Positions 24,689-33,310 of a stretch of DNA of 64,000 bases are shown here, piece after piece. Each line of letters starts with the position of its first letter. Position 1 is the stretch's first letter. The position numbers and the translations under genes were made by a program. Source of the DNA: an uncultured Roseburia sp. (GTDB taxonomy: Bacteria > Bacillota > Clostridia > Lachnospirales > Lachnospiraceae); assembly GCA_900542495.1 (NCBI GenBank), contig UQNW01000006.1, forward strand, positions 62,001-126,000. The letters are read 5' to 3'. Under the pieces are notes generated by a model. That model did no database searches. It saw nothing but the letters and a program-made list of their open reading frames with translations, and was not told the origin of the DNA.

Positions 24689-27457
24689 TTACTTGCGTGA
24701 AAATTTAATCTTGATCGCCTGTTTTGCTCCATTTGGAAGGATGTATTTTAACTTATCCTCACTTGGAACCATCTTGCTGCATCCTGGTAAATCTCTATGT
24801 AATTTGATCGCATCAAATTCACACTTCGTTGTACAGATACCGCAGCCGATACACTTATTCTGGTCAACGACAGAAGCTCCACATCCAAGGCAGCGTGCTG
24901 TCTCTGCTTTTACCTGCTCCTCTGTAAATACAAGCTTTGCATCGCGGAAGGAGTGTTTTGTATCGATAGAATCATTATGTCCAGGAATCTGACGGCTGGA
25001 ATTATCATAATTTTCTACTTTGATATCGTCTTTATTTAACTGAATGAAGTCATTTCTGTTACGTCCGATTGTAAGGCTGGAATGTGGCTGTACAAAACGG
25101 TGGATAGAGATTGCGCCCTGTTTTCCGGCTGCGATCGCATCGATTGCAAATTTAGGTCCTGTATAAACATCTCCACCAACAAAAATATCCGGTTCTGCTG
25201 TCTGGTAAGTAAGTGCATCAGCAACTGCTCCGTTTCCGCGTCCAAGTTCCACTTTGCTTCCTTTTAATAAGTCGCCCCATACGATTGCCTGTCCTACAGA
25301 GAAGAATACATGTTTACATTCTACTGTCATAAGCTGGTTTTCGTCATACTGTGGGTTGAATCTTCCGTCTGCATCTTTTACAGATAAACATTTCTTTAAT
25401 ACGATTCCACGTACTTCACCATTGTTATCCACAAGAACTTCTTTTGGTCCCCAGCCTGGATTTACAACGATTCCCTCTGACTCTGCCTCTTCGATTTCTT
25501 CTACAGATGCAGGCATTGTCTCTCTGGATTCCAGACAGAACATATTAACTTTGGTATTGTCGCTTCCACATCTCTTGGAATCTCTTGCAACGTCGATCGC
25601 AACGTTACCGCCACCGATGACAACTACATCACCTTTGATGTCGTATTTCTCATTTGCATTGACTTCTTTTAAGAGGTCAACTGCGGAAGAACATCCTTTT
25701 GCAGTATCATTTGGAATGCCCGGAAGCCTTCCGCCCTGACATCCGATCGCAATGTAGAACGCTTTGTATCCCTGCGCACGAAGTTCATCTAATGTGATGT
25801 CTTTTCCGACTTCCACGCCAGTCTTGATCTCAACGCCCATTTCTTTGATAACATCAATCTCAGCCTGAACAACATCTTTCTCTAATTTGAAAGAAGGGAT
25901 ACCATATACTAACATACCGCCAGCACGCTCATTCTTCTCAAAAATAGTTGGTTTGTAACCTTTTTCAGCCAGATAGAAGGCACAGGATAATCCGGCAGGA
26001 CCACCTCCGATGATCGCGATCTTCTCCTCAAAATATCCTCTGACAGATGGAACAACTTTCTTCGGAATGTAACGTGTCTCAGCTTTCAGATCCTGGGCTG
26101 CGATAAATTTCTTTACCTCATCGATCGCAATTGCCTGATCGATCGTTCCTCTGGTACATGCATCCTCACAGCGTCTGTTACAGATATGTCCGCAGACTGC
26201 CGGGAGCGGATTATTTTTCTTGATCAGTGCCAGCGCATCCTGATATCTTCCCTGTGCTGCCATCTTTAAGTAACCCTGGACTGCAATGTGCGCCGGACAG
26301 GCTGTCTTACAAGGAGCTGTACCGGTATCATAGCAGTTGATACGATTGTTATCACGGTAGTTTTCATCCCACATCTCCGGTCCCCATTTCTTCTCAGAAG
26401 GAAGAACATGTTTTGGATACTCTACTTTTGATCCGTCTTTCTTGCAAAGCTTCTGTCCCAGTTTTACTGCACCTGCAGGACAGTACTCTACACAGCGGCC
26501 ACATGCCACACAGTTCTCTGTCTCAACTTTTGCAACATAGGCAGAACGTGACATGTTCGGTGTGTTGAACAACTGTGAAGTACGGAGTGCATAACAGACA
26601 TTGACGTTACAGTTACAGATAGCAAAAATCTTGTCCTCACCGTCAATGTTTGTGATCTGATGAACAAATCCGTTATCTTCTGCTTTCTGGAAAATATCTA
26701 ATGCTTCCTCTTTTGTGATATAGCGTCCGCCTTTGTTTGTCTCAACAACATAGTCTGCCATATCACCAACAGCGATACACCAGCTCTCAGGATCATCTGC
26801 ACAGCCTTCTTCATACGTCTGGCGGGAGCGGCGGCAGGAACATGGGCTTGCTGCATATTTTCCTTCATATTTGTCTAACCAGTGAGAAATATGCTCAATG
26901 GAAATAGACTGATTTTCCATGGAAATCGCTTTCTCAACCGGGATTACATGCATACCGATTCCGGCTCCACCTTCCGGTACCATTGGTGTTACTTTTTCCA
27001 GTGGAAGACGGCTCATACGCTCGAAGAAACGTCCTACTTCCGGATGCTCCTCTAACATTTTCAGATTCATATTTCCAAACTCAGCACTTCCCGGTACAAA
27101 CATTGGAAGTACATACTGTTTCTCATGCTGTGGATTTTCCCAATTATACTCAATCACACCATTCACAGCCATCTGCTGTAAAACCTCTTCCAAGTGCTTT
27201 TTCTCAATGCCTGTCAGCTTTACCATCTGATCTAACGTCTTTGGCTTACGAACACCCATTTTCAGTGCGATTTCTGCCATCTCGTCTGTACACATTGCAG
27301 ATAATCCCCAGTACTCCGGATCATACTTTGTGATCTTTTTCATTCCAAGCTTCTGTGGAACACGGTCTGTGATCATTTTTGCAAGCTTTACAATAACTTC
27401 TCTCTCCACCTCATTTTCAATAAATTCCGGTACAAAATTTCCCAATGGATCTGCCAT
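24689..27457 (-). CDS. Large FAD/NAD(P)-dependent Fe-S oxidoreductase (GltD-like, with ferredoxin domains)
   Basis: 922 residues. Residues 1-170 are helical and winged-helix-like. Cys motifs (SPCSCRRSR, CNCNVNVC) occur near 208-290, and a ferredoxin cluster, CVACGRCVEYCP, near 320. The GltD-type N-terminal Fe-S domain (CGHICNRRCEDACTRG) is near 425. The FAD fold IAIIGGGPAGLSCAFYL is near 485, NAD(P) binding VVVIGGGNVAIDVARD near 625, and a final CIGCGICTTKCEFDA near 870. It should shuttle electrons between NAD(P)H and ferredoxin or an unknown acceptor in the cytoplasm. Lying between hypB and hypA, it may be tied to a nickel enzyme elsewhere. The precise reaction is unknown. Confidence 0.8.
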   Translation of the reverse strand: MADPLGNFVPEFIENEVEREVIVKLAKMITDRVPQKLGMKKITKYDPEYWGLSAMCTDEMAEIALKMGVRKPKTLDQMVKLTGIEKKHLEEVLQQMAVNGVIEYNWENPQHEKQYVLPMFVPGSAEFGNMNLKMLEEHPEVGRFFERMSRLPLEKVTPMVPEGGAGIGMHVIPVEKAISMENQSISIEHISHWLDKYEGKYAASPCSCRRSRQTYEEGCADDPESWCIAVGDMADYVVETNKGGRYITKEEALDIFQKAEDNGFVHQITNIDGEDKIFAICNCNVNVCYALRTSQLFNTPNMSRSAYVAKVETENCVACGRCVEYCPAGAVKLGQKLCKKDGSKVEYPKHVLPSEKKWGPEMWDENYRDNNRINCYDTGTAPCKTACPAHIAVQGYLKMAAQGRYQDALALIKKNNPLPAVCGHICNRRCEDACTRGTIDQAIAIDEVKKFIAAQDLKAETRYIPKKVVPSVRGYFEEKIAIIGGGPAGLSCAFYLAEKGYKPTIFEKNERAGGMLVYGIPSFKLEKDVVQAEIDVIKEMGVEIKTGVEVGKDITLDELRAQGYKAFYIAIGCQGGRLPGIPNDTAKGCSSAVDLLKEVNANEKYDIKGDVVVIGGGNVAIDVARDSKRCGSDNTKVNMFCLESRETMPASVEEIEEAESEGIVVNPGWGPKEVLVDNNGEVRGIVLKKCLSVKDADGRFNPQYDENQLMTVECKHVFFSVGQAIVWGDLLKGSKVELGRGNGAVADALTYQTAEPDIFVGGDVYTGPKFAIDAIAAGKQGAISIHRFVQPHSSLTIGRNRNDFIQLNKDDIKVENYDNSSRQIPGHNDSIDTKHSFRDAKLVFTEEQVKAETARCLGCGASVVDQNKCIGCGICTTKCEFDAIKLHRDLPGCSKMVPSEDKLKYILPNGAKQAIKIKFSRK

Positions 27458-27480
27458 TTCTTCCTCCTGATATGTATGTT

Positions 27481-27538
27481 CCCCCTATGGGGGATATTTT
27501 ATTGTTAATAGAACCACCCGCAGATTCCCTGCAGGTGG
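27481..27538. other. Intercistronic hairpins between hypB and the flavoprotein gene
   Basis: CCCCC-TAT-GGGGG (27481-27493) and CCACCCGCAG/CTGCAGGTGG (27514-27538) lie in the 100-base gap. The second is followed on the minus strand by a weak T-rich tract, so partial termination between the two genes is possible. Confidence 0.4.
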
Positions 27539-27557
27539 CACATTCTGTAACCTTGCT

Positions 27558-28232
27558 CTACTGCTTCTGGTATTCGCTCACTTCGGTACGGATCCAGTCT
27601 GCCCATTCCTCAAAGCCTTCTCCTGTTTTCGCGGAAACAAAGAAGATCTTTGCATTCGGATTTAATTTTAAGATGCGCTCTTTTACTGCTTCTTTGCTGA
27701 AATCATCAAAAACGCTTAATGTATCGCATTTGTTAATGAGAACTACATCACAAATGGAAAACATTAACGGGTATTTTAAAGGTTTGTCATCGCCTTCCGG
27801 TACGGAAAGAATCATTGCATTCTTTGTGCTTCCTGTATCAAACTCTGCCGGACAGACAAGATTGCCCACATTCTCAAGTACTACAAAATCAAGGTCTTTT
27901 GTTCCGAACTCACGGATTCCCTGTCTTGTCATGTCTGCATCCAGATGGCACATTCCGCCTGTATGGATCTGGATCGCACGCACACCGGTCTCACTGATTG
28001 CCTGTGCATCTACATCAGAGTCAATATCTGCTTCCATGACACCAATCTTCATCTCGTCTTTGAGCATGAAGATCGTGCGCTTTAAAGTTGTCGTCTTTCC
28101 TGCACCCGGAGAAGACATCAGGTTTAATAAAAATGTTCCCTCTGACTTCAACTCTGCACGTAATCTGTCAGCATCCGCATTGTTATCTTCGAAAATGCTT
28201 CTTTTAACTTCAATTACTTTAAAGTCTTTCAA
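27558..28232 (-). CDS. hypB: Nickel-insertion GTPase HypB
   Basis: 224 residues. Walker A is SSPGAGKTTTL near residue 41. The metal-site motif GGMCHLDADM is near residue 91, the G3 region near DFVVLENVGNLVCPA and the G4 motif NKCDTL near 162. The His-rich N-terminal nickel store of some HypB proteins is absent. It powers nickel transfer with HypA by GTP hydrolysis. TTG start at 28232 with GGGAG upstream. First gene of a hypB-flavoprotein-hypA unit. hypC-F and hydrogenase genes are not in the window. Confidence 0.92.
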   Translation of the reverse strand: MKDFKVIEVKRSIFEDNNADADRLRAELKSEGTFLLNLMSSPGAGKTTTLKRTIFMLKDEMKIGVMEADIDSDVDAQAISETGVRAIQIHTGGMCHLDADMTRQGIREFGTKDLDFVVLENVGNLVCPAEFDTGSTKNAMILSVPEGDDKPLKYPLMFSICDVVLINKCDTLSVFDDFSKEAVKERILKLNPNAKIFFVSAKTGEGFEEWADWIRTEVSEYQKQ

Positions 28233-28325
28233 TTATTCTCCCTCTTTCCCTTCCTCTTGAAACGTTCTCTGGTCCGATCAGATTCCATATCCGGTCACAG
28301 CTTCCTGTCTTCTGGTACAACCAGA

Positions 28326-28343
28326 TTGTTAATTTTTAAACAT
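28326..28343. promoter_or_regulatory. Possible Rex operator before hypB
   Basis: TTGTTAA-TTTT-TAAACAT fits the Rex consensus TTGTTAA-N4-TTAACAA in the first half and at 5 of 7 positions in the second. It lies at the predicted transcription start of hypB. Next to it ACAACCAGATTGTTAA recurs in the alcohol dehydrogenase leader, on the opposite strand. Confidence 0.4.
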
Positions 28344-28352
28344 TCTATCTAT

Positions 28353-28381
28353 AACATACATGTTAAAAGCACTATTGTCAA
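28353..28381 (-). promoter_or_regulatory. Promoter of hypB operon
   Basis: TTGACA and TATGTT on the minus strand with a 17-base spacer. It occupies the 400-base gap between hypB and adh together with the Rex-like site and the adh terminator; nothing else is seen there. Confidence 0.6.
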
Positions 28382-28562
28382 CGGTTTTGCCTAAATTTGT
28401 CAAAAAATACACAATGTTTTTTCTCTGGTATGTCCAGATAGTTCCAGACGCTTTTTTACTACATTTTATTAAAGTAATCTTTGATCCATTGTCCTGCTTC
28501 GCTCAAATCTTCCTCTTTCCCTTGGGAGAAATGTAGATTCACTCAACTGACTACAGCCTAAA

Positions 28563-28611
28563 AAATATCCGCAACCAGACATTTTCTAACTTGTCTGGCT
28601 ACGGATATTAT
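28563..28611 (-). terminator. Terminator of alcohol dehydrogenase gene
   Basis: AATATCCG and CCAGACA pair with TGTCTGG and CGGATATT, a two-part stem just downstream of the adh stop. Confidence 0.7.
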
Positions 28612-28635
28612 TATTTTCTATCTTTATTTCCTTCC

Positions 28636-29853
28636 CTAGAAATCCACCTCGGTATCATAGTAGCAGCATTTCAGCAGCTTCTCCATCTCTTCCTGGCTCG
28701 GCTGTCTAGGATTGGAACCGGTACATGCATCTAAAATCGCATTGGCAGCGATCTCCGGCAGTCTCTCTAAGAACACCTCTTCCGGAACAAAGCCCTGCTC
28801 ACATGGGTAACTGTCTGCACCATAATTTTTGATGCAATGTGGAATCTTAAGGTCATCATTCATCTTGCGTAAGTATGCGATGAGTAATGCAACTTTCTCA
28901 TCCAGACTGTCTCCGCCAAGTCCCATGAAATCAGCGATATCGCCGTAACGTTTCTTCGCTGTCTCATCTTTTGCATTGAATGCGATAACTTTTGGCAGAT
29001 ACATGGCGTTTGCAGCACCGTGGATAATATGAGCACCATAATCTGCAAACGCAGCTCCTGTCTTATGTGCCATGGAATGAACGATACCAAGCAGAGCGTT
29101 GGAGAATGCCATTCCGGCAAGACACTGCGCATTGTGCATGGAATCTCTCTTAGCCATATCTCCGTTGTAGGAATCAACCAGATCATTCTGGATCATTTTG
29201 ATCGCATGTAACGCCAGTGGATCAGTAAAGTCACAGTTAGCGGTAGAAACATATGCCTCGATTGCATGTGTCATAGCATCCATTCCAGTGTGTGCAACTA
29301 ATTTCTGCGGCATTGTCTCTGCAAGATCCGGATCAACGATTGCTACATCCGGTGTGATCTCGAAATCTGCGATCGGGTATTTGATACCTTTCTCATAATC
29401 TGTGATGATAGAGAATGCAGTTACCTCTGTTGCAGTTCCTGAAGTAGAAGAAATTGCACAGAAATGAGCTTTATTTCTCAAAGCCGGGATTCCAAATACT
29501 TTGCACATATCCTCGAATGTGATGTCCGGGTACTCGTATTTGATCCACATTGCTTTTGCAGCGTCGATTGGGGATCCGCCACCCATCGCAATGATCCAGT
29601 CCGGTTCAAACTCCAGCATTGCCTGTGCGCCTTTCATAACTGTTTCAACAGAAGGGTCCGGCTCGATACCTTCAAACAACTGAACTTCCATTCCGGCTTC
29701 CTTCAGATACTGCTCTGCCTTATCAAGAAATCCGAATCGTTTCATGGAGCCACCGCCAACGCAGATCATTGCTTTTTTACCCTTGAATGTCTTCAATGCT
29801 TCTAATGCACCTTTTCCGTGGTATAAGTCTCTTGGTAATGTAAATCTTGCCAT
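28636..29853 (-). CDS. Iron-containing alcohol dehydrogenase
   Basis: 405 residues, group III alcohol dehydrogenase. NAD(P) binding is shown by GGGSPIDAAKAMW near residue 97. Iron ligands are in AHTGMDAMTHAIEAY (Asp and His near 195-205) and SMAHKTGAAFADYGAH (two His near 262-280). It interconverts aldehydes such as acetaldehyde or butyraldehyde and alcohols with NAD(P)H, a fermentative electron sink in the cytoplasm. Single gene with its own promoter (TATAAT at 29925-29930, minus strand), terminator and a Rex-type operator, which fits NADH-responsive control. Confidence 0.92.
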   Translation of the reverse strand: MARFTLPRDLYHGKGALEALKTFKGKKAMICVGGGSMKRFGFLDKAEQYLKEAGMEVQLFEGIEPDPSVETVMKGAQAMLEFEPDWIIAMGGGSPIDAAKAMWIKYEYPDITFEDMCKVFGIPALRNKAHFCAISSTSGTATEVTAFSIITDYEKGIKYPIADFEITPDVAIVDPDLAETMPQKLVAHTGMDAMTHAIEAYVSTANCDFTDPLALHAIKMIQNDLVDSYNGDMAKRDSMHNAQCLAGMAFSNALLGIVHSMAHKTGAAFADYGAHIIHGAANAMYLPKVIAFNAKDETAKKRYGDIADFMGLGGDSLDEKVALLIAYLRKMNDDLKIPHCIKNYGADSYPCEQGFVPEEVFLERLPEIAANAILDACTGSNPRQPSQEEMEKLLKCCYYDTEVDF

Positions 29854-29893
29854 GTAAAAACCCTCCTATAAAATATGTATGTGTTTGTTGTGA

Positions 29894-29911
29894 TTGTTAT
29901 GTTTTTAACAA
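29894..29911. promoter_or_regulatory. Rex-type operator before alcohol dehydrogenase
   Basis: TTGTTAT-GTTT-TTAACAA differs from the Rex consensus TTGTTAA-N4-TTAACAA at one position. It lies just downstream of the TATAAT box at 29925-29930 (minus strand), where a bound repressor would block transcription. Rex control of adh genes is established in clostridia. Confidence 0.65.
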
Positions 29912-30006
29912 TCTGGTTGTCTATATTATATCATACATTTCATTTTATAAAAGGGTTTTTATACATTATTCACAAATTTTTCATGTATTTTTTGACAAAC
30001 AAATTT

Positions 30007-31485
30007 CTAATACAATTTTAATCCGCTGCGCACCGGTTCGCTTGTCAGATCCACGCCAAGTTTTTTGAATATCTTAATGTCTACTTCGGAAAGCATGACG
30101 GAAGTATGTACCTGACATCCACGAAGCTCCGGAAGCTGCTCCAATGCTTTTTTGGCATTCTCATTCGTTGCTGCTGCAAGAGAAAGTGCGATCAGTACTT
30201 CATCGGTGTGAAGTCTTGGGTTTTTTCCACCAAGGAAACGGACTTTTAAGTCCTGAATCGGCTCGATTGCTTCCGGGCGGATGAGTTTTTCGTCATGCTC
30301 AATGCCAGCCAGATGTTTTAACGCATTCAAAAGCAGTGCTGCAGATGCGCCAAGGAAATCAGACGTTTTAGATGTAATGATACATCCGTCTGACAGTTCA
30401 ATGGCTGCTGTTGGAACACCAAGCTCCTCGGCACGTTTTTTGGCTGCAACGGTGACATGTCTGTCGTCTGTTGTGATCTTCGCCTGTTTCATCAGAAGTT
30501 CGATCTTATAAACTTCGTTTTCCGTTGCTTCCTCTTTGACCAGTTTGTTTACCGCTGTGTAATAACGTCTTATGATCTCCATTTTGGATGCTTCACAGCA
30601 CGCCTCGTCATCGATGATACAGTTTCCGGCCATGTTGACACCCATATCCGTCGGTGATTTATAATAGGTATTTTCTCCGTAGATTCCTTCAAAGATTGCA
30701 TTTAACACTGGGAAAATCTCAATGTCACGATTGTAGTTGACTGTTGTTTTTCCATATGCTTCCAAGTGGAACGGATCGATCATGTTCACGTCATTTAAAT
30801 CTGCGGTGGCTGCCTCATAGGCTAAGTTTACCGGGTGCTTTAACGGCAGATTCCAGATTGGGAATGTCTCAAATTTTGCATATCCGGCTTTCGTTCCACG
30901 GATATTCTCATGGTAAAGCTGGGAAAGGCAGGTTGCCATTTTTCCACTTCCCGGTCCCGGTGCAGTGATGACTACTAACGGTCTGGTCGTCTCGATATAA
31001 TCATTTTTTCCAAATCCATTCTCACTTACGATCAGTGGAATGTTTGCCGGGTAACCCTCGATCTTATAGTGCTGGTATACTTTGATTCCTCTTTTTTCCA
31101 GTTTTTCACGGAACTGTACGGCTCCGCTCTGTCCGGCAAACTGCGTGATGACAACGCTTCCGACGTACATGCCTTTTTTCTCAAACTCTCCGATCAGCCG
31201 GACAACATCCACATCATAAGTAATTCCAAGATCCCCACGGACTTTGTTCTTCTCTATATCTGCTGCACTGATCACGATCACGATCTCTGCCACATCCGCA
31301 AGCTGCATAAGCATCTGGAGTTTGCTGTCCGGTGCAAATCCCGGCAAGACTCTGGATGCGTGATAATCGTCAAATAATTTTCCGCCAAATTCCAGATAAA
31401 GTTTGTCTCCGAACTGACTGATACGTTCCTTGATGTGCTCAGACTGAATTTTTAAGTACTTGTCATTATCAAATCCTATTCTCAT
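30007..31485 (-). CDS. DUF1846 family protein
   Basis: 492 residues. The start at 31485 (MRIGFDNDKYLKIQ) is chosen because the family begins this way and AAGGGG lies 9 bases upstream. Conserved stretches include KLYLEFGGKLFDDYHASRVLPGF near residue 30, VVITAPGPGSGKMATCLSQ near 175 and NMAGNCIIDDEA near 295. Crystal structures exist for the family, but no agreed biochemical role. The GPGSGK motif suggests nucleotide or phosphate binding. Cytoplasmic, single gene. Confidence 0.88.
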   Translation of the reverse strand: MRIGFDNDKYLKIQSEHIKERISQFGDKLYLEFGGKLFDDYHASRVLPGFAPDSKLQMLMQLADVAEIVIVISAADIEKNKVRGDLGITYDVDVVRLIGEFEKKGMYVGSVVITQFAGQSGAVQFREKLEKRGIKVYQHYKIEGYPANIPLIVSENGFGKNDYIETTRPLVVITAPGPGSGKMATCLSQLYHENIRGTKAGYAKFETFPIWNLPLKHPVNLAYEAATADLNDVNMIDPFHLEAYGKTTVNYNRDIEIFPVLNAIFEGIYGENTYYKSPTDMGVNMAGNCIIDDEACCEASKMEIIRRYYTAVNKLVKEEATENEVYKIELLMKQAKITTDDRHVTVAAKKRAEELGVPTAAIELSDGCIITSKTSDFLGASAALLLNALKHLAGIEHDEKLIRPEAIEPIQDLKVRFLGGKNPRLHTDEVLIALSLAAATNENAKKALEQLPELRGCQVHTSVMLSEVDIKIFKKLGVDLTSEPVRSGLKLY

Positions 31486-31638
31486 CCCTGTTATCCCCTT
31501 ATTTATTTTCATTCACTTTTTTATTTACAAACATAGAGAATATTATACAATAAAACCGGCACAAAATATACTTGAAATTTTCAATTTCCATCACAAATTT
31601 TAACGTACTATTTGAAAAATATTTTTGCAGATTTCATA

Positions 31639-31669
31639 ATAAGGCTGACCCTTTCCGGATCAGCCTTAT
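31639..31669. terminator. Terminator after the DUF4428/SHOCT gene
   Basis: AATAAGGCTGA pairs with TCAGCCTTAT right behind the stop codon. Confidence 0.75.
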
Positions 31670-31671
31670 CA

Positions 31672-32625
31672 TTAAATTCCCAATAACTGCTTTTTCTTCG
31701 CTGCAAACTCTTCTTCTGTGATGACTCCTGCATCCAAAAGACCTTTGTATTTCTGCAGCTGTTCGATCGTATCGCTCTCAGAAGATTGCTTCTGCGTTTC
31801 CAGAGATCCAGACTCCTGCTTTGCAGCCTGTTTTTTCTCTCCCGTTGTCACCTCTTTGACATTCGGATTCATCAGGTGTGCCAGATTGAGTGCCAGCGTG
31901 TGCAGACTCTCTGTTTTATCCTCATAGCTGCTTAAAAATGCCTCGACACTTGGGCTGTCACTGTCAAAGGAAACTCCTGTCCAATCCCACATAATATTAT
32001 CCCAGTAAGGATGGTCAAACGTCAGCTCCACATGGAAGGTATCTGCCGGAGAAGCCACGTCAAAAGATGGTCTTGGATGATACTCATGATAATGGTTATC
32101 ATCTTTGTCATTTTCCTCATGCATCCGCTCCAGCCGCTCAAACATCTCATATTCCCTCATCTGCATCTGAAACTGTGCGATCTGCGGCTCCAGCTGCTTT
32201 ACTTTTTCCGGAACTTTACTGTCGTAATGCTTTAATTCCTGATGATTTCCCTCAAATAAAACCCGGCTGTCCTCTAAAATACGGAAAGACTTTAAATTAT
32301 CCGCCTGAAATGCGAGCGAGTCTTTGTCACAGTTCACACGGAAAAGTCCATGGAAAATATCTAATACCAGATCTCCACCAAACAGTCCAAAATTAAACGA
32401 ATAGTTTTCCTCGAACTGATCCCTCAATGCCTGGTTATCTTCGTAAAACTGGACGTACTGCTTAAAATCATCGATGGTCATCCGATCTGTCCTGCCTTTT
32501 GGCAGGTAGATTTTTTTATCGCATTCCTTACAGATCGGTGTGTCCTGTATTTTTGTTGCAAGCAGCCGCGGTGTCGGATTCCCGCAGACCGGACATAATT
32601 TTTTATTATTACTGAATAATCCCAT
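31672..32625 (-). CDS. Zinc-ribbon (DUF4428-like) and SHOCT domain protein
   Basis: 317 residues from the ATG at 32625 (GGGGATTAAT upstream). The N-terminal zinc ribbon has CPVCG near residue 11 and CKECDKKIYLPKG near 33. The middle part is a PH-like beta region. The C-terminus is a SHOCT domain, QLQKYKGLLDAGVITEEEFAAKKKQLL, often found on membrane-envelope or phage-related proteins as an oligomerisation module. It starts one base after the LemA stop, so the two form an operon. Its role is unknown; the LemA partner suggests envelope function. Confidence 0.78.
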   Translation of the reverse strand: MGLFSNNKKLCPVCGNPTPRLLATKIQDTPICKECDKKIYLPKGRTDRMTIDDFKQYVQFYEDNQALRDQFEENYSFNFGLFGGDLVLDIFHGLFRVNCDKDSLAFQADNLKSFRILEDSRVLFEGNHQELKHYDSKVPEKVKQLEPQIAQFQMQMREYEMFERLERMHEENDKDDNHYHEYHPRPSFDVASPADTFHVELTFDHPYWDNIMWDWTGVSFDSDSPSVEAFLSSYEDKTESLHTLALNLAHLMNPNVKEVTTGEKKQAAKQESGSLETQKQSSESDTIEQLQKYKGLLDAGVITEEEFAAKKKQLLGI

Positions 32626-32626
32626 A

Positions 32627-33163
32627 TTAATCCCCTTTCTGTGACAGATATTCTCTTTTATGAAAGCCAAGAATACCTGCAATTACATTTGTAGGAAATA
32701 TACCAAGCGCACTGTTTAACTTTGTCACAGAATCGTTGTAGATCAAACGGCTGGTATATATCATGCGTCCATAACATTCCACCGCATCCATACATCTGGT
32801 ATAGTTTTTATCTGCACAAAGCAGTGGATTGCGTTCTGCCGCCAGACGGATGCTTTTTACGGTTTCCTCTATCACCTGCTCCTGCTCTGATACCTCCTCA
32901 GGTGCGGAGCGCGCAGTGATCACACTTCGTCTGGCCGCTGCACGCTCCATCAGCGGCTGTGTGTCATCTGCTGCATATCCTTTCATAAGATCAAGCACTG
33001 CAAATAATGCATCAAAACGTGAGGAAATCTGCACTCCGATCTGATTCATGGCATTTTGGATATTTCCGTCCATCACCGCAAACTTCCGCTGCACGGAGAT
33101 AATCCAGAGAACAAGTAAGAGCAGGATCAAACCAATAATGATCAAGATTTCCATACCTAACAT
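32627..33163 (-). CDS. lemA: LemA family protein
   Basis: 178 residues. An N-terminal membrane helix (about 3-23, IIIGLILLLLVLWIISVQ) is followed by a long helical domain with NQIGVQISSRFDALFAVLDLMKGYA, RNPLLCADKNYTRCMDAVE and the C-terminal ALGIFPTNVIAGILGF motif typical of LemA. It is anchored in the membrane and its function in bacteria is unclear. First gene of the lemA-SHOCT operon. LytTR-type direct repeats lie about 100 bases upstream. Confidence 0.85.
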   Translation of the reverse strand: MLGMEILIIIGLILLLLVLWIISVQRKFAVMDGNIQNAMNQIGVQISSRFDALFAVLDLMKGYAADDTQPLMERAAARRSVITARSAPEEVSEQEQVIEETVKSIRLAAERNPLLCADKNYTRCMDAVECYGRMIYTSRLIYNDSVTKLNSALGIFPTNVIAGILGFHKREYLSQKGD

Positions 33164-33265
33164 TTTTTCTTCTTAATCCCTCCTTCTTTTGTGTGCTTAT
33201 TTTGGCTTTCTCCTTTGTCTGAATCTACAATACACGATTTTTCCCAAAAAATGGACGCACTGTCA

Positions 33266-33297
33266 TGAATCGACCATAAAATGCATTGAATCGACCA
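33266..33297. promoter_or_regulatory. LytTR-type direct repeats upstream of lemA
   Basis: TGAATCGACCA occurs at 33266-33276 and again at 33287-33297, start to start exactly 21 bases, two helical turns. Paired direct repeats with this spacing are typical for LytTR regulators such as AgrA and ComE. The site lies between the LytTR regulator gene and lemA, pointing at the lemA operon as its target. Confidence 0.6.
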
Positions 33298-33310
33298 AAA
33301 AAACAGACCG

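Noticed and set aside
27445..28260. Long open frame opposite hypB.
   Set aside because: It is antisense to a clear hypB gene, without a ribosome site or recognisable domain.
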